In this document: positions 1-9,398 of the stretch, piece after piece | Numbering within the stretch: the first letter of the stretch is position 1 | Layout: each line of letters opens with the position of its first letter | DNA from: Ectobacillus polymachus | Lineage (GTDB): Bacteria > Bacillota > Bacilli > Bacillales > Bacillaceae_G | Direction: 5' to 3' | DNA: 64,000 nucleotides | Assembly (NCBI RefSeq): GCF_048159605.1 | Contig: NZ_JBLREB010000002.1 | Span: forward strand, 124,001-188,000 | Position numbers and translations under genes: made by a program | The notes under the pieces: model-generated | Told to the model about the DNA's origin: nothing | Database searches by the model: none | The model's input: only the letters and a program-made list of their open reading frames with translations

Positions 1-1
1 T

Positions 2-580
2 CCAGAATTTATTTTTATTGATATAGCTTTATCAAATCATAATGGGTTAGAGTTAGCCTTACTCATCCAGTCGTTAGAATTAAAAACAAATATTGTTTTA
101 ATAGGAAAGGAAACAAAAGATGCATTAGAAGCGTTTCGGCTTCGGGCATTTTATTTCTTGCTTCAACCTATTGCCAAAGAGGAAATGGACTTTGTCATTG
201 ATCTTATGCAAAAGGAATTCAAACAAAGCAGTCACGAACCGCTTCGTAAGCTCCCCATCGAAACGAATGAAGGGATCTCCTATATTTCTCCGAGCGAAAT
301 CGTATATATAAGTAAAAATAAAGAAAACAAAACGGTTTCGATTCATACAAAGGATGTTATACATATTTCTACTTATACATTACAAGATCTCGAACAAAAG
401 TTACTTTCCTATCATTTTTTGCGCGTACACAAAAGCTATCTTATGAACTTGGAATATGTAAAGGAACTCAGACCGTATTATAACGGTACATACAATATAT
501 ACGCCTCTGTTTTTCCAGATGAACCAATTCCTGTAAGCAGAAATTATATAAGAGTATTGCGTAAAAGTTTAGAAATATAA
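2..580 (+). CDS. LytTR-family response regulator, 5' end outside window
   Basis: The frame is open from the first bases, so the gene starts upstream of the window. The first 60 or so visible residues are most of a CheY-like receiver: the strand ending FID gives the phospho-acceptor Asp and is followed by NGLELA. The last 100 residues are a LytTR DNA-binding domain (EIVYISKNKENKTVSIH, then FLRVHKSYLMNLEYVKEL). LytTR proteins bind repeats upstream of transport genes, and the CstA-like carrier starts 121 bp downstream, so it is the likely target (compare BtsR with BtsT). The receiver is atypical: Gly where Ser/Thr normally ends strand 4 (IVLIGKE), and Gln for the usual Lys in LLQPI. A sensor kinase gene, if present, would lie upstream. 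Confidence 0.85.
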   Translation, partial: PEFIFIDIALSNHNGLELALLIQSLELKTNIVLIGKETKDALEAFRLRAFYFLLQPIAKEEMDFVIDLMQKEFKQSSHEPLRKLPIETNEGISYISPSEIVYISKNKENKTVSIHTKDVIHISTYTLQDLEQKLLSYHFLRVHKSYLMNLEYVKELRPYYNGTYNIYASVFPDEPIPVSRNYIRVLRKSLEI

Positions 581-663
581 CAACTTATGAGAATGAAACG
601 ACATGTTAAAACAGAATAAAATCATCATAAGGTGTTATATAACAAAATATTCAGAAAAATTAG

Positions 664-669
664 TATAAT
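664..669 (+). promoter_or_regulatory. -10 box of the cstA promoter
   Basis: A perfect TATAAT lies 33 bp before the cstA start. No good -35 hexamer stands 16-18 bp upstream, which fits a promoter needing an activator such as the LytTR protein encoded just upstream. That dependence is inferred. Confidence 0.45.
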
Positions 670-701
670 TCCTCTAAGACATACTTAGGGGGGGAACATA
701 T

Positions 702-2777
702 TTGAAAGGATTACAGTCGGTTTTGTTATGGGGAGTTGTATCCGCACTAGGAGCTGTTGGATTTGCTGTATTAGCCTTAAGTCGCGGGGAATCAGTGAAC
801 GCGATTTGGCTGTTAGTAGCAGCTGTTTCTGTATATGCAGTTGCCTATCGTTTTTATAGTAAGTTCATTTCACAAAAGGTATTTGGGTTAGATGATAATC
901 GCAAAACGCCTGCGGAGCTATTAAACGATGGGAAAGACTACGTACCAACTAATAAATGGGTGTTATTTGGACATCACTTCGCAGCGATTGCTGGAGCAGG
1001 TCCTCTAGTTGGTCCTATTCTTGCAGCACAAATGGGTTATTTACCCGGAACCATTTGGATTATCGTAGGAGTCGTGTTATCAGGAGCAGTACAGGATTTT
1101 GTTATTTTGTTTGCATCTATTCGTCGTAACGGGAAATCTCTCGGAGAAATGATTAAAGATGAAATTGGACCTAAAACTGGGCTTATTGCCATGATTGGTA
1201 TTCTTGCTATTATGATTATTTTATTAGCAGTTTTAGGACTTGTTGTAGTAAAAGCTCTAGTTGGCAGTCCTTGGGGTATGTTTACGATTGCTGCAACGAT
1301 TCCGATCGCATTGCTTATGGGCGTATATATGCGCTATATTCGTCCAGGTCGTGTTGGAGAGGCTTCTGTCATTGGTATTGTTCTTCTTATTCTTGCGCTT
1401 ATATTCGGACAGTATGTAGCGCAAACTCCAGAAATCGCAAAGCTTTTTACATTTAAAGGCGAGACGATTGCGATTATGTTAATTGTCTATGGGTTTATCG
1501 CTTCTGTTTTACCAGTTTGGATGCTGCTTGCACCGCGTGATTATTTAAGTACATTTTTAAAGATTGGTACTATAGTTGGACTTGCACTAGGCATTATCTT
1601 GGTTAGACCAAGCTTACACATGCCAGCTGTTACAAAATTTATTGATGGAACAGGTCCTGTTTTTTCAGGAAATCTTTTTCCTTTCTTATTTATTACCATC
1701 GCTTGTGGGGCAATTTCAGGATTCCATGCTCTTGTTTCATCTGGAACTACACCAAAAATGATCGAACGGGAAAGTCATGCTCGTGCAATCGGATACGGTG
1801 CGATGTTAATGGAATCACTTGTTGCCATTATGGCGATGATTGCTGCATCTGTGCTTACACCAGGAACATATTTTGCAATAAATGCTTCACCAGCCGTTAT
1901 TGGTACTGATGCTGTGCATGCAGCCAATACAATTAGTTCATGGGGGTTTGTTGTTACGCCTGATTATTTGCAAACATTGGCAAAGGATGTTGGCGAGCAA
2001 ACGATTCTTTCTCGTACGGGCGGTGCGCCTACCTTAGCGATTGGGATGGCCTATATTTTCAGTAACGTGATTGGTGGAAAAATGCTAATGGGATTTTGGT
2101 ATCACTTTGCCATCCTTTTTGAAGCGTTGTTTATTCTCACTACAATTGATGCAGGAACTCGTGTTGGCCGTTTCATGATTCAGGATGTTCTTGGTCAGGT
2201 GTATAAGCCGCTAGGAAAAACGAATTCTACATTTGCAAATATCGTAGCAACAACTCTTTGCGTGTTAGGATGGGGATATTTCCTATATCAAGGTGTAATT
2301 GATCCGCTCGGCGGAATTAACACGCTATGGCCACTGTTTGGTATTGCCAACCAAATGCTTGCTGGCATTGCCCTTGTTGTAGGAAGTACGATTCTATTTA
2401 AAATGGGCAAGAAAGCATATGTATGGGTTACATTACTTCCAACGACATTTGTTCTCGTTGTGACGATGACGGCGGGCTTTCAAAAGCTATTTGATAGCGA
2501 TCCGAAAATTGGATTTCTATCTCACGCGAAAATTTTCCAACATGCTTTAAGTAGTGGAAAAATACTATCACCAGCAAAAAACGTTGCTCAAATGCAGCAA
2601 ATCATTACGAATGACTATGTAGATGCATCTTTAACTGCACTTTTTATGATCGTTGTTATTGCCGTACTGATTCCTGCTATTCGCCTTTGGATTCAAATTC
2701 TTCAAAACAAAAAAGTAGAATTAAAGGAATCACCTTATGTTCCGCGAAATGATGAAGAGGTGCGTAATTATGCGTAA
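702..2777 (+). CDS. cstA: CstA/BtsT-family carbon starvation carrier
   Basis: A 691-residue, very hydrophobic protein with the family layout: early segments with DGKDYVPTNKWVLFGHHFAAIAG-like signature (residues about 77-100), then AGPLVGPILAAQMGYLPG, and some 16-18 membrane segments to the end. Family members take up pyruvate or peptides by proton symport when preferred carbon runs out; the substrate here cannot be read from sequence. The start is TTG, chosen because a GGGGGGGAA ribosome site sits 5-6 bases before it. The gene follows a LytTR regulator and overlaps the small YbdD-like gene by 8 bases, the same pairing as btsT-yjiX in E. coli. The length is normal for the family. Confidence 0.9.
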   Translation: MKGLQSVLLWGVVSALGAVGFAVLALSRGESVNAIWLLVAAVSVYAVAYRFYSKFISQKVFGLDDNRKTPAELLNDGKDYVPTNKWVLFGHHFAAIAGAGPLVGPILAAQMGYLPGTIWIIVGVVLSGAVQDFVILFASIRRNGKSLGEMIKDEIGPKTGLIAMIGILAIMIILLAVLGLVVVKALVGSPWGMFTIAATIPIALLMGVYMRYIRPGRVGEASVIGIVLLILALIFGQYVAQTPEIAKLFTFKGETIAIMLIVYGFIASVLPVWMLLAPRDYLSTFLKIGTIVGLALGIILVRPSLHMPAVTKFIDGTGPVFSGNLFPFLFITIACGAISGFHALVSSGTTPKMIERESHARAIGYGAMLMESLVAIMAMIAASVLTPGTYFAINASPAVIGTDAVHAANTISSWGFVVTPDYLQTLAKDVGEQTILSRTGGAPTLAIGMAYIFSNVIGGKMLMGFWYHFAILFEALFILTTIDAGTRVGRFMIQDVLGQVYKPLGKTNSTFANIVATTLCVLGWGYFLYQGVIDPLGGINTLWPLFGIANQMLAGIALVVGSTILFKMGKKAYVWVTLLPTTFVLVVTMTAGFQKLFDSDPKIGFLSHAKIFQHALSSGKILSPAKNVAQMQQIITNDYVDASLTALFMIVVIAVLIPAIRLWIQILQNKKVELKESPYVPRNDEEVRNYA

Positions 2778-2973
2778 TGTTCTAGATAAGATTATGAAAT
2801 GTCGAAAAGAGTTTATTTCGTTATTGGTTGGTGTGCCAAGCTATGAAAAATATGTAGCGTATATGAAGGAGCATGCGGCAGGTCAACCGATTTTATCAGA
2901 ACGAGCATTTTTTGATGAAGTACAAAAAGCGAAATTTGATGGAAAAAACGGAAACATAACAAGGTGCTGCTAA
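2770..2973 (+). CDS. YbdD/YjiX-family small protein (DUF466)
   Basis: A 67-residue protein of the small family encoded after cstA-type carriers. It shows the family core (LLVGVPSYEKYVAYMKEH, then FFDEVQKAKFDGK) and ends in the typical RCC. The ATG at 2770 overlaps the cstA stop and is preceded by GAAGAGG; an in-frame ATG at 2737 lies well inside cstA and lacks a ribosome site. Translational coupling to cstA is likely. The molecular function is unknown; a role as a partner or regulator of the carrier is inferred from constant linkage. Confidence 0.85.
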   Translation: MRNVLDKIMKCRKEFISLLVGVPSYEKYVAYMKEHAAGQPILSERAFFDEVQKAKFDGKNGNITRCC

Positions 2974-2980
2974 TGAAAGA

Positions 2981-3015
2981 CATCCGGCCTTCTGCTAAAG
3001 GTCGGATGTTTTTTT
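2981..3015 (+). terminator. Rho-independent terminator after the cstA operon
   Basis: CATCCGGCC pairs with GGTCGGATG around a 10-base loop and is followed by a run of T. Confidence 0.85.
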
Positions 3016-3121
3016 ATGCTTGTTTTTATATAGAAGCTATATTAACTTCGAAAAACATATAGTACAATATTATTGGAAATATTTTAAAATGAATTATTAT
3101 CAAAATAGAAAGGCATTTTTT

Positions 3122-4174
3122 ATGATTAGTCAGGTTTTCGTAAATATAGCGATTCTTCTTTCCTTCATATTTGTTGTCGGGCAAGTATTTAGAGATAGAA
3201 CATTACATGACCCACTATCGTTGCAAGGAAAACTGGTAGTAGGTGTGATTACAGGTGCATTTGGGATTGTGCTAATGAATTACAGCTTAGAGGTGGAAAC
3301 CTTTATTCTTGATTTACGTCATTTAGCGATTATTATAGCTGCAATAATGGGTGGTCCTATATCTACTATGGTTGCAGCCATTCTGATTAGTGTGGCACGG
3401 TTCACCTTCTTTCACACCGCTACATTTATTAACAAAATAGCAGCTGTTAGTGTACTTGGTGTAGGAGTTGGCTGTTCTATCATCATAACCTTTGTGTCCT
3501 CGTGGATGAAACGATGGATTTGGCTTTTGCTGTTTTGCATGGTTATGGCATGTATTACGCTAGTACCAATGACGTCTAACATACTCATTTATATCATGTA
3601 TTGTACTTCGTTTATGCTTACGGGCTATATTGCTTATCTAAGTATTACCTATGTCAACCAATCCAACGAAATATACAGATATACGGAAAGACAGGCGACA
3701 ATTGATTTTCTAACGGGTCTACAAAATGTTCGTCAATTTGATATTTTACTAAATCAATATATTGAAAAGAGCGAAGAGAGTTATCAAGAACTAGCGTTGC
3801 TTATGCTAGATATAGATCATTTTAAAAAGGTAAATGATACATATGGCCATCAGGCGGGTGATGCTGTTTTGCAGCAAATCGCTAGTATTTTAAAGGAGCA
3901 TGCCTTTTCAAATTTAGCCTTTCGCAAGGGCGGTGAAGAATTTGCTCTACTTTTGCCTGGGTGTACATCGGTTATGGCTATTGAAATTGGGGAGAAGGTT
4001 CGAAGTGCTGTAGAGCAGCATGGTTTTGTACTACCGAATGAGTCGATGATTTCTGTAACGATTTCTGTAGGAGTTTCTGTGTATAGTAATTCTTCTGAAG
4101 AATTCATTCGCAAGGCGGATGAGGCATTGTATTGTTCTAAGCAGCTTGGAAGAAACCGAGTTAGTATGCTGTAA
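3122..4174 (+). CDS. Membrane diguanylate cyclase (5TM-LYT + GGDEF)
   Basis: A 350-residue protein that probably makes cyclic di-GMP at the membrane. Residues about 1-180 are five or six membrane segments of the LytS-type 5TM-5TMR-LYT sensor; the rest is a GGDEF domain with an intact signature (RKGGEEFALLLPG) and the entry motif TIDFLTGLQNVRQFD. The inhibitory RxxD site normally five residues before GGEEF is absent. This layout matches B. subtilis DgcK. The start at 3122 has AGAAAGG eight bases upstream; an upstream frame extension to 3020 begins in the previous terminator and has no ribosome site. The signal sensed is unknown. Confidence 0.85.
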   Translation: MISQVFVNIAILLSFIFVVGQVFRDRTLHDPLSLQGKLVVGVITGAFGIVLMNYSLEVETFILDLRHLAIIIAAIMGGPISTMVAAILISVARFTFFHTATFINKIAAVSVLGVGVGCSIIITFVSSWMKRWIWLLLFCMVMACITLVPMTSNILIYIMYCTSFMLTGYIAYLSITYVNQSNEIYRYTERQATIDFLTGLQNVRQFDILLNQYIEKSEESYQELALLMLDIDHFKKVNDTYGHQAGDAVLQQIASILKEHAFSNLAFRKGGEEFALLLPGCTSVMAIEIGEKVRSAVEQHGFVLPNESMISVTISVGVSVYSNSSEEFIRKADEALYCSKQLGRNRVSML

Positions 4175-4190
4175 ATAATCGTTAAAGGTG

Positions 4191-4224
4191 AAACAGCCAA
4201 GGAGTAACTTCCTTGGCTGTTTCT
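4191..4224 (+). terminator. Terminator after the diguanylate cyclase gene
   Basis: AAACAGCCAAGG pairs with CCTTGGCTGTTTC around an 8-base loop, followed by TTCTTGT. Confidence 0.8.
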
Positions 4225-4348
4225 TGTGTAAATATATTGAAAATAATATTATTTATGGAATAAATATATTGCAATCTTATAAAAATGAATGGTAAAACAG
4301 AGATAGTTAGATTGAAAGTACCCATGCCAAAAAGAGAGGATGATTGAA

Positions 4349-5449
4349 ATGCTCGTACAGAAGAGAGTATTTTCCTTGCAGCATTACTGTTTTGAAAACG
4401 GAATGTGTATCCCAATCGAACTTGGTTATGAAACATACGGTGTATTGAGCGCGGCGAAAGATAATGTCATTCTCGTAAATCATTATTTCAGTGCTACTAG
4501 CCATGCTGCCGGGCGCTATACAAATGAGGATGAACAAGCAGGCTGGTGGGATGAGCTGATTGGACCGAATAAGGCAATTGATACAAATAACTTCTTTGTT
4601 ATTTGTATGGATAACTTGTGCAACGTACAGGCAAATCATCCAGCTGTACATACAACAGGGCCGGCAAGTATCAACCCGGAGACAGGAAAGCCGTATGGTA
4701 CAGGATTTCCTCCCTTTTCATTCCGGGATATCGTTCATATTCAGAAGGAATTGCTACAGTCACTCGGTATTACAAAGCTGCACGCAGTAATCGGTCCATC
4801 GGCAGGTGGTATGATTGCGCTTCAGTGGGCGGTAACGTATCCAGATTGGACCGAGCGGTGCATCGGTGTCATTACGAATGCACAAAATCCTATCATAACG
4901 TCCTTTAGCCCTCTTCAGCATGGAATACGCGCTATTATGCTCGATCCACATTGGAATAAGGGCGATTATTACGGAGGAAGTGAACCGACTGAAGGTCTTG
5001 TTTTAGCAGTGCAGATGATGCAACTAGGTGCCTATTCTCCTAGCTGGTACGAAACGGTTCGAGATCAGCAAGAACAGGGACTCTATCAATCGATTTGGCA
5101 ATCCGCTCCATTTGAAAAAATGGTAGATAATGTGGTGCGAGCAAGACTTGCCTACTGCGACGCTAACCATTGGTTGTATACATGTAAAGCAACGATGTAC
5201 CATGATATTTCTTACGGCTATAGTAGTTTGCAAGAGGCATACGAGCGTATACATGCAAAAGTTTTGCTTATTTCGTGCCTACAGGACCAATTACAGCCGG
5301 CATTATTTAGCAAGAAAACAGTCGAAGCATTGCAGCAGTTAGGAAAAACAGCATCTTTTTATTCCTTTGACAGTGATAAAGGTCATATGGCTGGTGTACT
5401 AGAAACACATCATTTTGAAGATGACATTCGGAAATGGTTAGAAAGTTGA
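4349..5449 (+). CDS. MetX-like alpha/beta hydrolase (homoserine acetyltransferase family)
   Basis: A 366-residue alpha/beta-hydrolase with the MetX layout: NHYFSATSHAAG near the N terminus, WWDELIGPNKAIDTNNFFVICMD-type region, the nucleophile elbow GPSAGGMIALQWA (Ser about residue 140), an Asp in SCLQDQLQP and the His in DKGHMAGVLE. Classical MetX transfers acetyl from acetyl-CoA to homoserine, but an unrelated enzyme for that step, MetA, is encoded at 12456, so this may act on another substrate. The ATG at 4349 has GAGAGG nine bases upstream; the ATG at 4340 touches that site. It is a single gene, and the downstream marR promoter overlaps its stop codon. Confidence 0.75.
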   Translation: MLVQKRVFSLQHYCFENGMCIPIELGYETYGVLSAAKDNVILVNHYFSATSHAAGRYTNEDEQAGWWDELIGPNKAIDTNNFFVICMDNLCNVQANHPAVHTTGPASINPETGKPYGTGFPPFSFRDIVHIQKELLQSLGITKLHAVIGPSAGGMIALQWAVTYPDWTERCIGVITNAQNPIITSFSPLQHGIRAIMLDPHWNKGDYYGGSEPTEGLVLAVQMMQLGAYSPSWYETVRDQQEQGLYQSIWQSAPFEKMVDNVVRARLAYCDANHWLYTCKATMYHDISYGYSSLQEAYERIHAKVLLISCLQDQLQPALFSKKTVEALQQLGKTASFYSFDSDKGHMAGVLETHHFEDDIRKWLES

Positions 5450-5503
5450 ACATCATCGAAAATATGATATAATTCAACTAGTGAACAATTCACTGGTTGA
5501 ATT
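5446..5503 (+). promoter_or_regulatory. marR promoter with 33-bp palindromic operator
   Basis: TTGAAC (5446-5451) and TATAAT (5468-5473) are 16 bp apart. Starting inside the -10 box is an inverted repeat: left arm 5471-5485, 3-bp spacer, right arm 5489-5503, with one mismatch in 15 pairs. Such a long dyad over the transcription start is the usual form of a MarR autoregulatory operator. Confidence 0.8.
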
Positions 5504-5533
5504 ATTTTATACATGAATAAAAAAGGAGGACCA

Positions 5534-5983
5534 ATGGACAAGAAAACGTTAGATAATCTTATTTGCAGATATGAGGAAGTATTTATTTTTGCTAATAAAA
5601 AGCTAAGTGTACTTCTGTCAGAGCAGCTTTCAGGCGATCTTACATTAGAACAATATGGAACGCTTCGTCATCTTAAACAAATTGGGCCTTGTAGTGCTAG
5701 TCAGATTGCAGAATTTAATTGTGTAAATCGAAGTGCAACAACTGCAATGATTGATCGTCTTGTTGCAAAAGGCTATGTAACGCGAGTGGCGGATTCGCAA
5801 GATCGGCGGGTTGTACTATTACAGCTGACAGAAGAAGCTGAGCGCGTATTAATTGTGTTAGACGAGAATGTTCGTCAGTTTGTATATTCGTATTTAAAGG
5901 AATTAGAAGAGGAAGAAGTAGAACAATTCATTCGCATTTACGAAAAGATATGGAGAATCATTAACGAAAAGGAAGGTAAATAA
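5534..5983 (+). CDS. MarR-family transcriptional repressor
   Basis: A 149-residue winged-helix protein. The core LTLEQYGTLRHLKQIGPCSASQIAEF and the recognition helix and wing (NRSATTAMIDRLVAKGYVTRVADSQDRRVVLLQLTEE) are typical of MarR, including the DxRD-like turn. The ATG at 5534 has AAAGGAGG seven bases upstream; an ATG at 5513 lacks a site. The gene ends four bases before the MMPL exporter and the long palindrome in front of it suggests it represses both. Such repressors usually respond to small hydrophobic or phenolic ligands; the ligand here is unknown. Confidence 0.9.
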   Translation: MDKKTLDNLICRYEEVFIFANKKLSVLLSEQLSGDLTLEQYGTLRHLKQIGPCSASQIAEFNCVNRSATTAMIDRLVAKGYVTRVADSQDRRVVLLQLTEEAERVLIVLDENVRQFVYSYLKELEEEEVEQFIRIYEKIWRIINEKEGK

Positions 5984-5987
5984 GAGA

Positions 5988-8900
5988 ATGAGAGCACTCA
6001 TAAAGCTGCGATGGATTTTTCTTATCATCTGGGTTGCACTTACAGTAGGGTTACTTGCCTTTTCACCGAATATGGAGCAGCTTGTTCGTGATAAAGGAAA
6101 TATCACGATTCCTGACAATTATTCCTCCCAAGTTGCAAAAAGTATTTTGGATCGCCATAAATCAGCAGATAGCAAATCAATTTCAGCTACTCTTGTTTTT
6201 CATGACAAGCAAGGGATCACAGCGAGTGATGAAAGTGAAATCAATCACGTTTTGGATGCGCTGCAAAACAATAAAGATAAACTCGGTATTACCACATTAA
6301 CAACGTATCGGGATAGTGAAGATATTCGCAAGCAGCTCACTTCTAAGGATAATAAGACGATCCTTGCAGCAATTGAAATCGATCCGAAAAATCGAAAAGC
6401 CGGCGAAATTCGTGATGAATTAGAAAAAGTAGTTGGCAATCCAAAGATTGAACACTATTTCACAGGGGATAGCTTTATCGGTGAAGATGTTGTAGTCAGC
6501 TCGCAAAATGGATTACACAAAACAGAATTGATTACGGTTGTATTTATTCTCGTTGTGCTAATTCTCGTATTCCGTTCGATTGTTGCACCATTTATACCGT
6601 TGATTACAGTAGGAATTTCCTATGTGGTAAGCAGTACCATTGTTGCATATTTAGTAGATTGGTTTAGTTTTCCTTTATCAAACTTTACGCAAATATTTAT
6701 GGTGGCAGTTTTATTTGGAATAGGAACAGATTATTGTATTTTGCTGCTGAGCCGTTTTAAAGAAGAGCTGCCTAAGCATGATAGCGTAGGAGATGCCATC
6801 GTAAAAACGTATCAAACAGCAGGGAAAACCGTTTTCTTTAGTGCGTTAGCTGTATTGATCGGTTTTTCATCTATTGCTTTGTCTAAATTCTCGCTCTATA
6901 AATCGGCAACAGGGGTAGCTGTCGGGATTGTTGTATTGCTCCTTGCCTTTTTAACGCTTGTTCCATTGTTTATGTACTTGTTAGGACCTCGATTATTTTG
7001 GCCAGCAAAGTCTATGGAGGGACATGGCGAAAGCAAATTTATGGCGGCTCTTGGACAATTTTCGCTTAACAAGCCGTTTCGTGCCCTATTAGTCGTGGCA
7101 GTTATTATCGTACCATTATTATTTACGTATAACGGTAAACTTTCGTTTAACTCGATTGATGAAATAGGGGAAAACTATGAATCTGTGAAAGGGTTCAACA
7201 CCATAGCAGATAGCTTCGGGCCAGGCGAAGTCATGCCTGTTCAAGTTGTCGTAGAAGGAAAGGAAAAGCTTGATACTGAGAAAGCTATGGCAGCCATTGA
7301 AAAGGTAAATCGGGAAATTACGAAGCTGCCATCCGTGGAAAAGGTTCGTAGTGCTACCCGGCCACTTGGCGATCCCGTGAAGGAATTTAATGTGACCGAT
7401 CAGGCAAAATCTCTGCAAGAAGGTGTTGGAAAAAGTACAGATGGCATCGATCAAATCAAAGGCGGTTTGAATGATGCGAAAAATCAACTAGCCGGATCTG
7501 GACCGCAGATTAGTTCAGCGGTAACGGGCATTGATCAGCTTATTAATGGAACAAAGCAGACACAGGGTGCTGTTACTGATGTGCAAAAGGCATTGACACA
7601 AATTGAGCAAGGAATACGAGCGGGCCAAATGGGCGCAGGGCAAGTACAAACGCAGCTTAATAATATTGCACAGCAAATCGAGGATTCCAAAGTTAAGTCA
7701 AATCAAATGCTTGCAGGGTATGATCAGCTCGCAGGGGGATTGCAACAGCTGCATGATAACTATGCAGGGATTCAAACGAATTTACAAGGGATGTCCTCTG
7801 GATTAGATAAAACGAACACAGTACTTGGTATGTTAGGACCACAATATAAAAATAATAATAATCAATTGTTAGCAGATGATCTTACCTATCAAGATGTACA
7901 AAAAGGCTTAGCTAAAACGAGTCAAGGATTGCAATCCCTCTCACAAGGCTTAGCAATCTTGAACGAAAATTTGAACTCTGTAAAAGAACAAGTTACTTCG
8001 GGCAAGGATCAGGCAAGCAAATCTATTAATCAACAAGATCAACTGGTCAGCGGACTGCGACAGCTTGCAGCTGCAGCAGGAGTGCTTCAAAATGGCAACG
8101 CAAAATTGGCGGATGGACAAAACCAGGTTATTAGCAATCTGCCAAAAATGTCAGATGGTCTTGGAAAAATAGTAGATGGGCAAACACAGTTAAAGCAAGG
8201 ATTTGCTCCTTTAACGGATCAGCTAGGTTTACTGCAAAACGGACTTGGTCAAAGCGTAGATGGACTTGGTCAAATTTCAAATGGCTTGCATGATGCACAA
8301 GACTATTTAGGTAATTTAACAAATTCTCCAGATAAAGAGATGGCAGGTTTCTATGTTCCAAGTTCTGCATTAGAGAGCGCAGACTTCCAGCAGGTATTTG
8401 ATAAATATTTATCAAAAGATAAACAAGTTGCAAAGTTTGATGTGGTATTAAAATACAATCCATACTCGAACGAAGCTCTGCAATCGACGAAAGATATTCA
8501 AGATGCAGTGAAACGTGGCTTAGCAGGAACGGATTTACAGGATGCGAATATCGGGATATCCGGTGTATCCGCTATGTCATCCGATATGTTAGCGGCGTCA
8601 AATAGTGACTATACACACACCGTTATCTATATGCTAATTGGGATTGCGATTATTTTAATCCTATTGCTTCGTTCGCTTGTGATGCCATTGTATTTAATTG
8701 TTTCATTACTATTATGTTTCTTCTCTTCACTTGCCATCAATCAAGTCATTTTCGTGAATATACTAGGATATGATGGGATAAGCTGGACGATGCCATTTTT
8801 CGGCTTCGTGCTTCTGATGGCACTAGGTGTAGATTATAGCATCTTCCTTATGGACCGCTTTAATGAGTATAAAGGAATGCCGGTGAAGGATGCGATGCTT

Positions 8901-9155
8901 CTTGCAATGCGTAATATGGGACCGGTTATTTTCTCAGCCGTTATCATATTAGGAGGAACGTTTGCTGCGATGGTCCCGTCTGGGGTTCTTTCTCTTATGC
9001 AAATCGCAACCATCGTATTATCAGGCTTACTGCTATACGCCTTCGTGTTCCTACCGTTCTTCATACCTGTTATGGTGAAGCTATTTGGACGTGCAAACTG
9101 GTTCCCATTTGATCGGAACTTGCCAACTGAAAAACAGAATGATATAGGGAAATAA
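5988..9155 (+). CDS. MMPL-family RND-type membrane exporter
   Basis: A 1055-residue transporter with two MMPL halves. Each has one leading helix, an outside domain and five or six clustered helices with the proton-relay signature (GIGTDYCILLLSRFKEEL near residue 245; LGVDYSIFLMDRFNEYKG near residue 945). Between the halves, roughly residues 470-780, lies a long Gln/Gly/Leu-rich heptad-like segment (many LxxGLxQ units) expected to form an extracellular coiled-coil hairpin. Family members export lipids, siderophores or drugs. It is cotranscribed with the MarR repressor just upstream, which suggests an inducible efflux or lipid-export role. The cargo is unknown. Confidence 0.88.
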   Translation: MRALIKLRWIFLIIWVALTVGLLAFSPNMEQLVRDKGNITIPDNYSSQVAKSILDRHKSADSKSISATLVFHDKQGITASDESEINHVLDALQNNKDKLGITTLTTYRDSEDIRKQLTSKDNKTILAAIEIDPKNRKAGEIRDELEKVVGNPKIEHYFTGDSFIGEDVVVSSQNGLHKTELITVVFILVVLILVFRSIVAPFIPLITVGISYVVSSTIVAYLVDWFSFPLSNFTQIFMVAVLFGIGTDYCILLLSRFKEELPKHDSVGDAIVKTYQTAGKTVFFSALAVLIGFSSIALSKFSLYKSATGVAVGIVVLLLAFLTLVPLFMYLLGPRLFWPAKSMEGHGESKFMAALGQFSLNKPFRALLVVAVIIVPLLFTYNGKLSFNSIDEIGENYESVKGFNTIADSFGPGEVMPVQVVVEGKEKLDTEKAMAAIEKVNREITKLPSVEKVRSATRPLGDPVKEFNVTDQAKSLQEGVGKSTDGIDQIKGGLNDAKNQLAGSGPQISSAVTGIDQLINGTKQTQGAVTDVQKALTQIEQGIRAGQMGAGQVQTQLNNIAQQIEDSKVKSNQMLAGYDQLAGGLQQLHDNYAGIQTNLQGMSSGLDKTNTVLGMLGPQYKNNNNQLLADDLTYQDVQKGLAKTSQGLQSLSQGLAILNENLNSVKEQVTSGKDQASKSINQQDQLVSGLRQLAAAAGVLQNGNAKLADGQNQVISNLPKMSDGLGKIVDGQTQLKQGFAPLTDQLGLLQNGLGQSVDGLGQISNGLHDAQDYLGNLTNSPDKEMAGFYVPSSALESADFQQVFDKYLSKDKQVAKFDVVLKYNPYSNEALQSTKDIQDAVKRGLAGTDLQDANIGISGVSAMSSDMLAASNSDYTHTVIYMLIGIAIILILLLRSLVMPLYLIVSLLLCFFSSLAINQVIFVNILGYDGISWTMPFFGFVLLMALGVDYSIFLMDRFNEYKGMPVKDAMLLAMRNMGPVIFSAVIILGGTFAAMVPSGVLSLMQIATIVLSGLLLYAFVFLPFFIPVMVKLFGRANWFPFDRNLPTEKQNDIGK

Positions 9156-9178
9156 AAAAGGTAGAGAGATAACAAAAG

Positions 9179-9212
9179 TACCTCCGTTTCATTGTGAATC
9201 GGAGGTATTTTC
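9179..9212 (+). terminator. Terminator after the MMPL gene
   Basis: TACCTCCG pairs with CGGAGGTA across a 13-base loop, followed by TTTTCC. Confidence 0.75.
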
Positions 9213-9398
9213 CTATTCTAGTATAGGATGCTTTATCCGCGATTTATCGCTATTCATATCAGACGCAGCAAGGGTTAATCCTTATCTTAATGTAATATTT
9301 ATCCCCTCTTTAGAAATAACTCGGCATCACTCCACATATTGCAAAAGCTTAACCAGTAATTTTTTGAAAATTATTATTGAATTATCATTGTTTTTCTA
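9213..9398. other. Non-coding stretch, no feature seen
   Basis: About 190 AT-rich bases between the MMPL terminator and the next promoter. I see no credible reading frame, repeat or structured RNA here. Confidence 0.5.

Noticed and set aside
8131..8463. Repeated segments inside the MMPL gene as a tandem DNA repeat
   Set aside because: The similarity is at the level of Gln/Gly/Leu heptads of a coiled coil; the DNA units are not regular.
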